A stretch of DNA of 64,000 nucleotides from Thozetella sp. PMI_491 (Eukaryota > Ascomycota > Sordariomycetes > Chaetosphaeriales > Chaetosphaeriaceae): the NCBI GenBank assembly GCA_021432635.1, contig MU270034.1, positions 62,001-126,000 on the forward strand. Direction: 5' to 3'. Positions 33,185 to 45,521 of this stretch are shown here, one piece after another (positions within the stretch are counted from its first letter, which is position 1; each line of letters begins with the position of its first letter). A program made the position numbers and the translations under genes. A model generated the notes under the pieces. That model had not been told where the DNA came from. It ran no database searches and saw only the letters and a program-made list of their open reading frames with translations.

Positions 33185-36100
33185 ATGGCGGATATTCGGA
33201 TTTCCATCGACCGGGGCGGCACCTTCTGCGATGTCATCGCCGAGATTGACGGCCGAGACCCCCTGATCTTCAAGCTGCTCTCAGTCGACCCGTCTAACTA
33301 TGCGGATGCCCCGACCGAGGCTATCCGGAGAGTGCTGGAGATCGCTGAGGGGAAGCCCATCCCCGTCGGCCAGAGGCTGGATGGCTCAAGGATAGGCAAG
33401 TTGTAATCGTGCCACCGGCAGTCTGAGAGCGGCTCGTTAACAAGAAACGACAGCCTCCTGCCGGGTGGGCACGACCGTTGCCACGAATGCTCTGCTTGAG
33501 CACAAGGGCGAGAAGTTTGCTTTCATCACTACTCAGGGTGAGTCCCCCGAGCACGCCAAAGGAGACTTGTGCTGAGATGTGGGTAGGCTTCCGTGACGTA
33601 TGCGTAATCGGAGACCAGTCCAGGCCAAAGCTCTTCGCCCTGGACGTGAAGAAAGCAGAGGCGCTGCACGACACCACCATCGAGGTGGATGAGCGGGTGA
33701 CGATAGAGGACTACGACCTGAACCCGTCGCCTCTCGACAAAAAGGGCGAGCTCAGTGACCCCAACCTAGTGCGGATACCCAGCGGCGAGATAATCCGCAT
33801 CTTGAAGCCAATCGACGATGACGTCGTAAGAGACCAGCTTCGACAACTTCAGGCCCAAGGCTATACCTCTGTAGCCATCGCCTTAATGCACTCGCTTCTC
33901 TACCCCGACCATGAAAACCAGGTAGCACGGCTCGCCCGCGAGGTTGGCTTCAAATACGTCACAACCTCCTCCCAGAGCAGCCCCGTTATGAAGCTTCTGA
34001 ACCGTAGCATGTCAGCCTGCTCTGAAGCCTATCTCTATCCCGTCATCAGAAGATATGTCGACGGCTTCGAGAGTGGCTTCGAGGTTCTGCCGCAACGAGT
34101 CGAATTCATGTGCTCCGACGGCGGCCTGAGGCAGTCACACAAGTTCAACGGCAACGAGGCTCTGCTCAGCGGGCCTGCCGGCGGAGTTGTCGGTATTGCA
34201 AGATCGTGCTTTGACAGCGAAGAGAACACGCCAATTATCGGCTTCGATATGGTGAGGGCTTTAGTTCCCTCTCCCGTCTTGCCTAGATGCGTACTGACAA
34301 TTTAACTACCTAGGGAGGAACCAGCACGGACGTGTCTAGGTTTGACGGGAAATATGATCATCTCACGGAGACGACAATAGCTGGCCGAACTATCAACGTT
34401 CCTATGCTTAACATCTCAACGTATGTCAAGAGTGCGCTGATGACAAGTCCCTGATAAGCTGACCCGAATCAGAGTTGCTGCTGGCGGAGGCTCTATACTT
34501 TTTGCGAGAAACGGGCTGCTAGTGGTGGGCCCTGAGAGCGCAGGAGCTCATCCTGGTCCAGCCTGCTACAGAAAGGGGTAGGCAAGCTTGTGTATCATGC
34601 TCCGGGAGACACGCTGATCAAGATGCAGTGGTCCGCTGACGGTTACTGACGCCAACCTCTTCCTCGGTCGTCTTGTGCTCTCTTCGTTCCCCTCTATCTT
34701 CGGAGAAAATGCCAATGAGCCCTTGGATGTGCAAGTCGTGAAGGAGAAATTCGCTAGCCTAACCGCTGAGTTCAACAGCCAGACCTCTCAGAACCTCACC
34801 CCAGAGGAAGTTGCGCTTGGTTTCCTCAACGTTGCAAATGAGACAATGAGCCGACCAATCAGGAACACAACAGGTGCGCTGCTATGTTTATCCACCCCGA
34901 GGTATTACATACTAACCATAAGTAGAGGCTAGAGGGTTCGCACCTGAATCTCATAATCTTGTGACTTTTGGCGGAGCAGGTGGACGTAAGTATATTGTGA
35001 CATGATGGAGAGAACACGGAACTTAATAATCTCTAGAACACGCATGCTCGATCGCAGAGAAGCTTGGCATCAAACGCATTCTCATCCACAAATGGTCATC
35101 TCTGCTCTCCGCCTACGGAATATCCCAAGCCGAGCTTCAGCTGGAGTCAAGTGCCCCATATGCCGGGACCCTTCACTCTGAGGCTTTGGAATATGTGGAC
35201 AAGACGTATGCCACCCTTCGAACCCAAATAAGCACCGAACTTGTGGCCCAGGGTGCAGACGAGCAGTCACTGGTGTTCGATGAGTCTCTTGTCCTCCGTT
35301 ATTTCGGCACCGATACTACCATCACCATCTCTAAGCCGGAAGATGGAGACTACGCCACGGCCTTCAGGGACCATCATCTCCGAGAGTTTGCATTTAACTT
35401 GACACGCGATATTATTATCGACTCGATCAAGGTTCGGGGCACCGGCAGTGCTGGTAACCGAGCGGAAGAAGAAACCCCGTTCAAGCAACTGGGAGAGGCC
35501 TACAAGGCCCAGAGTAAGTATGTCTCCGACGAAACGCAGAGTGTCTACGTCGATGGCACGTGGAGGGAAGTGCAAATTTGTCGTCTCGAAAAGGTTCCGA
35601 AAGGCAGCACTGTCGATGGCCCAGCTTTGATCATCGATAAAACGCAGACCATCTTTGTAGAACCCAACTTCCAAGCTTTCATCCTACGATCGCACGTAGT
35701 CCTTGAAAAGATCCAGGACTCAACTTTTACCTCAAACGAGCTGACACAACCCGAAGCTATAAACCCTATCCAGCTGTCCGTTTTTGCCCACAGATTCATG
35801 GCGATTGCTGAACAGATGGGCAACACTCTGCAAAGGACCTCAATTTCGACAAGTATCAAGGAGAGACTGGATTTTTCGTGCGCGATTTTCTCTCCAGACG
35901 GAAAACTTGTCGCCAATGCGCCTCATATCCCTATTCATCTTGGAAGCATGCAATTTGCTATTCAATACCAACATCGTCTCTGGGCAGGAAAGCTACAGCC
36001 GGGAGATGTTCTACTGACGAACCACCCACAATGCGGTGGCACACATCTTCCAGACTTGACGGTGGTGAGCCCTGTCTTCTTTGGGGGAGCTATCGTGTTT

Positions 36101-37440
36101 TATGTAGCGTCTCGCGGCCACCATACAGACATTGGTGGGAAGGGTAAGTGTTACCATCGCTTGGCCTATCAGTCGGCCATGCAAGCTAACAAAGTCCAGG
36201 AATCACATCTATGATGCCAGAGTCAAAACAGCTCTGGGAAGAGGGAATCAATATCGAGTCTCTCAAGATCGTCAGTGGTGGCGATTTCCTCGAGGACGAT
36301 GTTGTAGAGGCTTTCGCTAAGGCTGGACGGTTCCCTGGCTGCAGTGCGACGAGAAGAATAAGGGATAACATCTCCGATCTTAGGGCCCAGATATCGTCCA
36401 ACCAGCGCGGCATCACCCTCTTGAACCGCCTCTGTGACGAATTCAGCCTCGCGGTAGTGCATCGATATATGTACGGCATTCAAGAAAACGCCGAGTTCGC
36501 TGTTCGCGAGTTCTTTAAGCGCACAGCGAAGGAGCACCCGGAGCCGCTTACAGCGGTGGACTTCTACGACGATGGCACGGCTGTACAGCTGAAGATCACG
36601 ATCGATCCGGCTTCAGGAAGCGCCGTCTACGATTTTACTGGCACAGGCCCTCAGAGCTGGGGCAACTATAACTGCCCGATCTCCATCACGCACTCGGCCA
36701 TTATCTATACGATCCGGTGCCTCGTTGACGTCGATATTCCGTTGAACGAGGGCTGTCTTGCGCCGGTCGACATCCGCGTGCCAAAGGGCTCTATCCTTAA
36801 CCCGTCCCCGACTGTAGCCGTCTGCGGTTCGACACTCGCCAGCCAGCGCGTCATCGACACTATCATGCGCGCGTTCGGCCGCGTTGCGGCCAGTCAGGGG
36901 TGCGCTAACTCGTTTGGCTGGGGCATGGGAGGCCGCGACCCGGACACGGGCGAGGTGGTGCCGGGGTGGAGCTACGGCGAGGCACTGGGCGGCGGCGCGG
37001 GCGCAGGCCCCGGGTGGCACGGCGAGAGCGCCGTCAACGTGCACTCGACCAATACGCGCAACACTGACGCCGAGGTGATCGAGAAGCGCACAGCGGTGCT
37101 GGTACGGCGCTATGAGGTGCGGAGGGGCAGCGGCGGGCGGGGTCGGTGGCGCGGCGGCCACGGCACAATCCGCGAGATCGAGGCACGCATCCCGCTCAAG
37201 TTCAGCATCCTAAGCGATCGCAGGGTACACAGCCCGTACGGCTTGGCAGGCGGGCTCCCCGGGAAGACAGGGGTGAACTATGCGTTCAAGTTCAACGAGG
37301 CAGGGACCCTAGAGAAGATCAACCTAGGCGGCAAGGCCGTTATTAACCTCCTCCCGGGCGAGATTATGCAGATCAACACACCTGGAGGCGGAGGATGGGG
37401 TACTCCTGAAGGCGGCCTGGAAGGAGAGGCCGATATATAG
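33185..37440 (+). CDS. 5-oxoprolinase/hydantoinase-type ATP-dependent amidohydrolase (copy 1)
   Basis: About nine exons and ~1,270 aa, the usual length for the fused A+B enzyme. Hydantoinase_A_N begins [18 protein letters not shown]; hydantoinase A contains [66 protein letters not shown] and [38 protein letters not shown] and [19 protein letters not shown] follow; hydantoinase B starts at [20 protein letters not shown] and ends [12 protein letters not shown]. These enzymes open 5-oxoproline, hydantoin or similar rings using ATP. The [20 protein letters not shown] and [11 protein letters not shown] metal-site motifs of the B half are intact. The first intron (33396-33453) is GC-AG. The last exon is strikingly GC-rich near 36880-37160. 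Substrate unknown; see the second copy at 53-57 kb. Confidence 0.87.
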
Positions 37441-38255
37441 ATGATTAGATCGCGGCTCCGGTCATGATGGTCATCCTAGACGATGCAGAGAGAGTCTATC
37501 AAAGAAAACGACATCCTAAATACTTCGTGGCGGCGATGGCGTCTCTGAAAGTTTGGGGTAATAACTCAAGTGGGATTCCGTCAACCAGGTGAGTGTAGAT
37601 GTTTAATGACAGCGTTTTATGAGGTGTTCTGTCGATAGTCGAGTACCAGCAATGGCTAAGAGCGACGTAGTCATGATGTTGATTGATTGGCTGTACTTAC
37701 GTCGATATTTATTGACTTTCATCAAGAATACAAGTCGGAAGCTGCGGCTGGGTGGAAATTTGCAGTCCGGGCTACTGTGTAGAGTTTTGCATTGCTTTAG
37801 CCAACACTTGATGAGACCAAGGCACTCTGTTGACTCAAAGTTATACGAGAGTTGTCGATGCATGTCCGTCCAAAATTCGATGCTCTACTGACCTTGGAGA
37901 TATAGTTATTCCTTTAGAATGCACTTCTCAATATGAAACTAGTGTATAGGTTTACCGGGCTAGGAGTGCCACCAAATAAGGGACAGAACAAGGGCATACG
38001 ATATTACCTTAAGGTACTTGGCTTTGATTTTCCGCATCTTATAAAGTCTCAACAAAGAACAGTTCAACGCAATGGCGCGTAACATGGTGTCTACTTGCTC
38101 CAAATCTCTCAAATGCATGTCCTATAAGGTATATCGCTAAAAGTCACTTCCTTGGGCTGGCAAGTAATATTAGCTGTGCTGGTCCCTTACTAGGTACCTT
38201 GACACATATTTACGCCTTATAACTTCCCCGATCCCTACACCATCACACTGGCCTA
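37441..38255. other. intergenic, no gene seen
   Basis: Convergent spacer between the hydantoinase and prolyl hydroxylase 3' ends, AT-rich, with short frames only. Confidence 0.4.
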
Positions 38256-39098
38256 CTACTCGATCGTTGCGACTTGATCATATGACCAAATATTCAAGCC
38301 AATCTTGGTTCCTTCCATAACCGGTGCACCTGCATGCATCGTGTCGTGGTGGCCTGTTCCGTTCTCATGGAAGTTAACCCAGAAGAGCGCATTGCCCTTT
38401 AACGCCTTTATGGCGACCCCTTCGGTTATGTCGCATTGGATCAAATCACACCATAGCTGTCGAGAGCCCCAGGCCAACTTCTGCACAAAAGGGAAGTAAG
38501 TTGTCCCGCCCGTGCAATTATCGTCGAGAATTGCAAAGAAGCTTGTCTTTCGGTCCACCTCCTTCCTCGTCTCATGCGCCCAGTCATAATGGTACCCAAA
38601 CTGGCCACCAATCTTGTATCGGATTGCGGCAATCTCGACACGGGTGTCCTTTGGGGGGACGCCCTCGAACTCCATCGCGCGCCGGCGGATACAGCTCACA
38701 ACCGGATCCTTCAGATCAAGCCAGGCCGTGTCGCTCTTCCGGTGATCCTGGTCTGTGACAACAACCCGGGAGCCCGAAGTATAGTCTTGGAGCGTCGAGG
38801 CCTCATAACGTGGGATGCTAGGAAGCTAAGCAAGACTCCTACTTTATACAGGAAGGGATACCTACGCGTGCTCCTTTAGGTACTCTACCTCGTAGGGCGT
38901 GAGAAAATTCTCGATGTAGACCATTATCGGATTATACGACAAGAATTTGGGCCGCATGCGCAAGTTCTCGCATGTGTAGGCGGGCTGGCCGAATGGCCGC
39001 CATGTTGTGACGCTTTCAAAAGAGAAGCCCTTCAAGTACAAAATGTACGAGGCTAAAATCAGCACCCCGTTGCTGAGAAGCACCGATTTGTACGACAT
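38256..39098 (-). CDS. prolyl 4-hydroxylase-like 2OG-Fe(II) oxygenase
   Basis: Two exons, 39098-38866 and 38817-38256, give 264 aa. The N-terminus MSYKSVLLSNGVLILASYIL is a signal anchor or signal peptide, so it acts in the secretory pathway or at a membrane. YIENFLTPYEVEYLKEHA is the usual opening of the P4H catalytic domain; after the intron comes IPRYEASTLQDYTSGSR and VVSCIRRRAMEFEGVP. The iron ligands are HxD in FGYHYDWAHE and the distal His in HHDTMHAGAPV; the 2OG-binding Lys is in EGTKIGLNIWSYD. An FFAILDDNCTGGTTYFP strand lies between. Fungal members hydroxylate proline in peptides or act in natural-product pathways. The intron is canonical and no lesion is visible. It lies between the first hydantoinase and the second UstYa-like gene. 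Confidence 0.87.
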
Positions 39099-41925
39099 CG
39101 TGGCAAGCTGAAAAACACTGGATGTTGGTTAAGGTATGACGGGCGACGTAGAGCTTCAAAAGAAGTCTTAAAGCTGCGAGATGGAAGCTCTTTGACTCCC
39201 AAGAAGCTCGGTGGGTGCGGTATGTTCGTTTGTCCATCGTGAAACATTTGGGGTGTGAGACAAGGCGTGCCCCATATTTTGTAACCGCGCCGTGTTGCGC
39301 TAGAAGATCTCGGGCCATATGTTGGCGCCGACATGATACACTGCGGGCGCCACATTTTCGTCCAAACTCAACCCCTGGCTCCTAAAGTGCGAAAGGTGGC
39401 TTGACCTTGAGACATTGCGTAGGCCATTGACGCACGCAGTACGACAACATACTGCTGGCGGGTTTCACGCCTAGTTATACACCAACTACCTATTGAATCA
39501 CGCTGGTAGCGATATAACGCAAAAATTTGAGTAGAACAAACCACCGTACTGTTTAGTCCTTGCCTTGTTTCACCAATGAGGACTGGCATACGGTCTATGA
39601 CAATTCCAAAAATGGTTATTTTTTATCCTAGAAAGGGGGGTTACTTTAGCGGGCGACCAAAACACACATCTACCACTCCCATCGTTGAACTAAAGCTCAA
39701 ATAATTCCATCAATCACTACCCTGCTCAACCATCGCCTGGTTCTAAATAGCCGTTCGTCATTTCATTCGCTCCCATTTCTTCTTGTAGCAGACTACAATC
39801 CTTCTTGCGCGCTGTTAGCCCCTTGTATCGATTCCCGCACAATCACTATCGGATCTGAAATTCCCACGTTTCCGACATGTGTCGCTATCGTAGTATAGGT
39901 GTTTACTCAGTCAAGATATACTAATTCGTTGCCTAATGGATCTATAGGCCAGCTGGATATATTTTTATTTTCTTGGCCTGGGGCATATTCAGTTTCTAAC
40001 GGCGGATCTCTACCTGTTAGTTGATCATAGCTACGTAGCTCTCGCGTTCATCGTTTGGGATGGTTTAGATCAGCAATATCACGAGACTCTAGAATATCTC
40101 CCCGTACAGTTACAGGTATAGAGACTGTCAGGCTAGACCACGTACCCATTCCGGATCCTTCTTATGTAAGTCGCTGTAGCTAAAATATATTTACAACACA
40201 AGGCTAGACACAGCGATTCTAGCCAGCTTACCAATCTCAAACAGTCGACAGATCCAGTAGCAATAAATGGATACCATATCCATCAAATCTGACTTCTTTC
40301 AGTCTAGCCAAGTTGGCGCGGGCTTAAATTTCACTGTACACTGAAAGTGCAGTGGACATCAAAGGTGATCGCAAGCCAGCAAGATCGAAGAAGCAGCGAG
40401 TGCCGAAGTAGGTAACAAAGAACGCCACTGTCGCAACCTAAACGTTCACCCCGATCGGCTGTGCCGGCGACAGAACTGGCAGGAGCACAGAAAGTTCGGC
40501 TACTACTACCACCGCCGAAGGACCTCGGTGGACATTACCAAGGCGAATCTAGTGCTCAAAAGCGCTCTGGGCCAAGATGACGCGCTCCATTCTTGATTTA
40601 TCTAGGATAACCTGTGGAAAACCTCTGAGAGAATCCGCAATGGCTGTGCGGTGCCTGAGTGACGATATCTCGTCGACAAATTAACCCCGGTGTGTGCAGA
40701 TTACCTCGCCGTAGCAGGTGTATGGGGGGGAGGGAGAGGGGGTGGTTTTCCGTCTTTTGTGGTAGTGGAGTACGATCGCCACATTCTGCCCTTGTAGTTA
40801 CTCGCCTTGAAGCATTGCACGTTATATAAGGAGAGATATCCGGAAGTCAAGTACGTGTCTGTGCGTATATACATTGCTCGGGTAGCCATTTGTGGTAAGT
40901 TCCAAAGACGGTCTTTTTTAAGGAAACTACGCAATTGTACAGCTAGTTTTGTTTGAGCTATAAGCAACCGCGAATCCATGCTCTAGAAAGACTTTTCCTT
41001 GTAGTGCTAGAGCCTGCTTGTTAGCCTTGACGGAAAATTACCGAATGGCCATTTGTCTGCGACCCCCCCCCCCCCCCCCCTTCGGACTGGCTATCTTATC
41101 AATCGGGTGCACTAAGACGAACTCCTGCCGTCAATAGCTGCATCTGCAGCAGAAGATCTAGTCGAAATTTCGCCAAAAAGGCCCCCCCCCCCCCCGCAGA
41201 CTCATAACTTAATGAGACATCTTGGCTTGACCCCATCTCGTGAGTTTATGGTGTTATGAGCCGCAGGTTCTGTCCAACTTTATGTTAGCAGAGAGATTTT
41301 GCATCAACATCCAGATATAATGGTAACGCCTACCAGCTTGAGAGCATGTTTCAGTCGAATCAATTTCCGCCATATCTCTGCCTGATCAACGTTAGATATT
41401 TGATTGATTTCTGCTAGCACTCTGACTTACTGAGGATCGGCAGAGCAAGTCCTAGGACGAAGACATTCGAAGCGAGCAAGATCAAGAACGAAACGCAGTG
41501 CATGATGAGCTACGAGATCTTGCCAAAGTTCTGAGTAGGATAGCAGATCATAAAAGAGACGATTTAGTTAGCCTTCAAGCAAGACCTTTCTCAATGGGAC
41601 TTAGATTAGGTGGTGAAGCCGTGAGGCGAGATATCAGCACTCGCCTCTTTTATCCCTATCTTGATATTACAGGACCTGTATAATACCGTACTTTATATAT
41701 GTAAGGTCCCTACCTCGTACCTAGTTAAGGAGCGCGACGCACTGCCATCTAAACCTCCCTCCCCCCTGAACATTGAACATTCCAGTCATATTAAATGCCC
41801 GTTATGGCATGATCAATAATCGACTCCTGCACAGAGACAGCATATCCCAGATACTCATTTTCTGCCTCAGTATAAAGGTGAGCCAACATCTGCACAATAG
41901 CGGGGTCGCTCAGGGTTCTTATATG
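39099..41925. other. long gene-poor stretch with two poly-C tracts
   Basis: No gene supported over ~2.8 kb. It holds an 18-base C run at 41063-41080 and a 14-base C run at 41182-41195, about 100 bases apart. Short open frames (for example 40701-40979 minus) are low-complexity and domain-free. Confidence 0.4.
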
Positions 41926-42011
41926 GCTCGGTTAAATCCTTCAGCACTCAGTGCATCGATGAACCGACCAACGGAGGCCCCTACGCAGCTCGGTTAAATT
42001 CTTCAGCACTC
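41926..42011 (+). repeat. imperfect 24-bp direct repeat, 62-bp spacing
   Basis: GCTCGGTTAAATCCTTCAGC continuing ACTC (41926-41949) recurs at 41988-42011 with a single C-to-T difference. Related GATGAA and CATCGAT/GATCGAT-like words follow each copy, suggesting that a longer unit of ~62 bp was duplicated and then diverged. It lies ~265 bases upstream of the second UstYa-like gene. Confidence 0.6.
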
Positions 42012-42273
42012 GGCGAGGCTACGATGAATCGATGCGCAGAGCCAGCCAACAGCTCCAGGTTGAAGCGAGGATTCTTGGGGATGATTTGGTTCCCAAACAG
42101 GGTTTATCTGACATCCCTATTCTCTTTCCCAAACTGGCCGCCACACTCTCGCTCGATAGAACTGGCTCCAGCGCGAATCCTCTTCCACCTCCGTCGCTCT
42201 ACTGCAGCTGTCTTCCAGTTCCTCCATATCCCACATCTTTTGAGATTCCAGTAAACACCAAGCCATATACATC

Positions 42274-43318
42274 ATGAGGGAAGAGAAAGAGAGTCTTCTC
42301 CAAGATGAAGAGCGTGGCATGCGAGATGATCGGATTCACCACCAACGTCAATGGAATCGTGCGGGCTGCTGCTCTCCGGAAACTGCAAGTACCCCGGATA
42401 ACAGATATTCCGTCAAGTCTTTGATATTCCATATATATATGCTTATCCTACACACTTTATGCCTTCTGCTAAGCTTATCTCTCTTTTTACCTGTGCCTCG
42501 AGTTTCTAAGACACCAGATGTCGCGCTTTTAAGTATGCAAAGCGACTTGCAGGGATCTAACCTGCTCGGCTGGAGATTCTTCCTAATCAGTCTATAGATT
42601 TTGATAATCGTTACCAAGATTGGGTCCCCATTTCCTACGAACTCCGACGGGAAGACGAACTAGACACGCCACAGAGCGAATTCTCGGGAATGCCAAACAA
42701 GGTCAATACGAAGGCATGGGACGACCTTATTATGAGTTTGTATCTCCGCGAAGCGTTGTTAAAACCTCGTAGCTAATCAAATACTACCCAGGAACCTTCT
42801 TCTCTGCTTCCAAAGAAGATCTACAAAAGACAGGCGAATCAGTCAGCGAATCTGTGCGGCTAGCCCAGGGAGGATATTTGGCCGGGCTCGGTGTCTACCA
42901 TAATATTCATTGTTTAAGACGCCTGCGACTATTCCTACATAGTGATTATTACTATAGCAACCTTACAGAGGCCAATATAGAATATTTACGAGGCCACCTT
43001 GGTAAGAATGCTGCTCATATTCTATAACACGCTCTCTACGTCATGGGTTTGCTGATCGAGATTTTGTCTTCAGGTCACTGCATTGAGTCTCTTCGCCGCA
43101 CCGTAATGTGCCATGCGGACATAAACATTTACACCTTTACGTGGACCGATGCGGAGTTTGTCCGTGAAGACATGTGGCGGCCAAGACCGAAGACGAATCA
43201 GGAAAGAAGGTGCGTCAACTGGGATGCAATTGAAGGCTGGGTTACGGACAGACAAGTTCCTCTTCACCCAGTACTGTTGAAGCCTAACGGGGAGGAAGAA
43301 AAGATCTTGATGGTTTGA
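42274..43318 (+). CDS. second UstYa-like (DUF3328) oxidase
   Basis: Four exons (42274-42532, 42598-42735, 42792-43001, 43074-43318) give 283 aa. The N-terminal ~50 residues are charged; one transmembrane helix follows (MLILHTLCLLLSLSLFLPV). After the first intron NFDNRYQDWVPISYELRRED replaces the family's AIEY-type entry. LAQGGYLAGLGVYHNIHCLR carries the first HxxHC, and RGHLGHCIESLRRTVMCHAD, rebuilt across intron 3, carries the second. DINIYTFTWTDAEFVREDMW is the typical C-terminal block. Both copper-site motifs are intact. It is quite different from the first copy (27951-28938) in the N-terminal and C-terminal blocks, so this is not a recent local duplication. Expected role: oxidative tailoring of a peptide or polyketide; substrate unknown. 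Confidence 0.83.
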
Positions 43319-44255
43319 TGCTGAGTCAAGCGCGTGTATCGTAGTTTGGCGCTTTACCATCGTTGTTTTATCTGAATAAGGGATCCACACCAAGGCCTTG
43401 TTCGCCAAGACCCACAAGTAGTTACCATGACTAACAATGAATTAGCCTTCTTACCGGGCTCAATCATTACCGTTCTCTAGGTTTTAGATAAGGGTCCCTT
43501 TGCCTGTCGGGTCACCGGAGATACAACTACATGCAGGCCAATCGGTGCTTGCTATGAGGAAAATAATGCGATAGGTGCTACTCGTCTAAAGAAGATGGCA
43601 GCGTTGCAGGGAGGCAGACTACTCGTCGGGTGGTTGGTAGTCAAACGGGCAATAAGCTGCGCCAATAGGTTCTTAAGATCTTTCGATAAGCACTTAGCCA
43701 ATTCCAGCCTGCTATAGTTCTAATTAACTGGTGCGCTTTTTATCCGTATGTGCATAATTCATTACGGCATAGATGGACAGCCGGCGTCAACCAGATGTTA
43801 GCAGTCCCGCCTAATAAGCCCATGGACATGTCCCGTTCCGTCTCTCGGTGTCAGCAGACGGCGCTCTTCATCTTATGTCTTCTTCCTACTGCAGAGCGTG
43901 GATGGAAAGCATCGGCATAAACTACCATACGTAGGCCCCAATAGCTCCTAACTCATCCACGTAGATCGTGACATAGCATGAGTTGCGAGCTTTGATGCCA
44001 CTATGTCCATATATCACGCCAATATTATAATACGAGGACGCATAAAGCGGTCTTCATCGTGCCTAGGTCTAGGGATATTCGTATTGGGATCCTAGAATAG
44101 TTCGGAGGTGGACGCAGAATTGGAGACAACAAAATCATAATGATACATACGAGGAATGGCACAAAGTAGGTTACATTTGTATAATCTACCTGGTGCTCTG
44201 CCAGAATAATGGGCAGGTTCCCTGGTCAGTGGAAGCTGCGAGTGTCCTATATTTC
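43319..44255. other. intergenic, no gene seen
   Basis: Spacer between the second UstYa-like gene and the 3' end of the peptidase-like gene. Nothing supported. Confidence 0.4.
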
Positions 44256-45521
44256 CTATGTGACTGTCTTCTCGCCTGCCGTTCGCTGAACAAGAAATTC
44301 GCCTACAAGTTTCAGAACCCGTTCTCTAAGTCCACCACCGTCGAGATGACACATATGACTTCCATTTGGGAATGTCACCCAGCGCACACGTGGTATAAGC
44401 TCGAAAAAAGGCTCCTGCCCTATGTCATGCGAGGTGTCGAACTCTCCATTGTATACCAGAGTGGGCGCCGTGATTTGCGGGAGGCGTGATATGCTTGACC
44501 AGCCAACCAGAGAACCGTTGCAATTGAAGACCGAGGGGCCGTACCTTGAGATAGACATGATAAGTAAGTGTGGATTGAAGAATCGAGTCAGGGGGCACAA
44601 GCATGTGAAAGAGATTGATCGTTAGTCCTCCAAACCAGACTTTACAACAACTTTGTAGCAGAGTGTGTTATGGGAACGGCCAGGTTTGGGGTATAGTATC
44701 TGCATGACCAGTGCCGATCGAGCATCCAGCGGGATCGATGACCACTAGGCCCTATAGATGAACTTGTTGGTGAAGTAGTTGAATAAAAGCACAGCATCGA
44801 GGAATATCATAAAGGCATATAGAGAGCCGTAATTAGCTTACATAGTGTTATAGACCGTCTTGTCTGAATTCATTGTTCGAAATGCCAGTATCAACTCTGC
44901 AGGCAATGGGTCCGCCTGGCACACGAACATCTTGTGGAAAGCCATCAAGGCTTCCTGGTAAGACGAGCCCGTATAGTCGCCCTCGAGCTCGCACTTATTC
45001 AATATAGACTGTGCCTCGATTGGGAGCTCGCTCCGTCGGAGTTGGATGCTTCGTATAGACAGCTCTATGCTCGCCAGAGCACTAGCCAGTACCAACCTTT
45101 GCAAGCCACGGGGCCGACTGGCAGCAAAGGCAACACCAAGTAGGCCCCCCCAACTCTGGCCCAACAGGTGGAAGCCAGGGCTATCGCGTAGTTTGAGATG
45201 GTCGAGAAGGTTGTCCAACTCAGCAATGAAAAGAGATTCTTGCCAAAAGTCTTTGTCTCCTTCTGTTTCCGGGAGGTGGGTTGAACCGCCGCAGCCAATT
45301 TGGTCGTACAAGACAACCGGGATGCCATATTGTGGCCAGAGCTCGGCAAAGGAAAGCAAGTATTCGTGGCCGGCGCCAGGCCCGCCGTGCAGCATTACTA
45401 TAGGCGTCGCACCACTTGACAGGTTACCGAAGACCTTGTAGTAGGTCGAGCCGAGAATGCCTTTCCCCGGGATAGCAAAAGGAACCTTGCCTTCCAAAGT
45501 GGGGGTGGGAATTTCCGCCAT
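44256..45521 (-). CDS. proline iminopeptidase-like alpha/beta hydrolase (S33 family)
   Basis: Exons 45521-44842 and 44544-44256 give 322 aa, joined by an unusually long ~297-base intron that restores TVYNTMYGPSVF. The protein opens EGKVPFAIPGKGILGSTYYKV, then PIVMLHGGPGAGHEYLLSF (HGGPG oxyanion motif), VVLYDQIGCGGSTHLPE (the DQ-x-G-x-G-x-S of proline iminopeptidases) and the nucleophile elbow GQSWGG. The acid is in VYNGEFDTSHD and the catalytic His in FPNGSHMCH. All three catalytic residues are present. Family members release N-terminal proline from peptides, or act as tricorn-interacting aminopeptidase or epoxide-type hydrolases in secondary metabolism. No signal peptide, so it is cytosolic. 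An alternative end upstream in the intron is possible because the intron is long. Confidence 0.82.
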
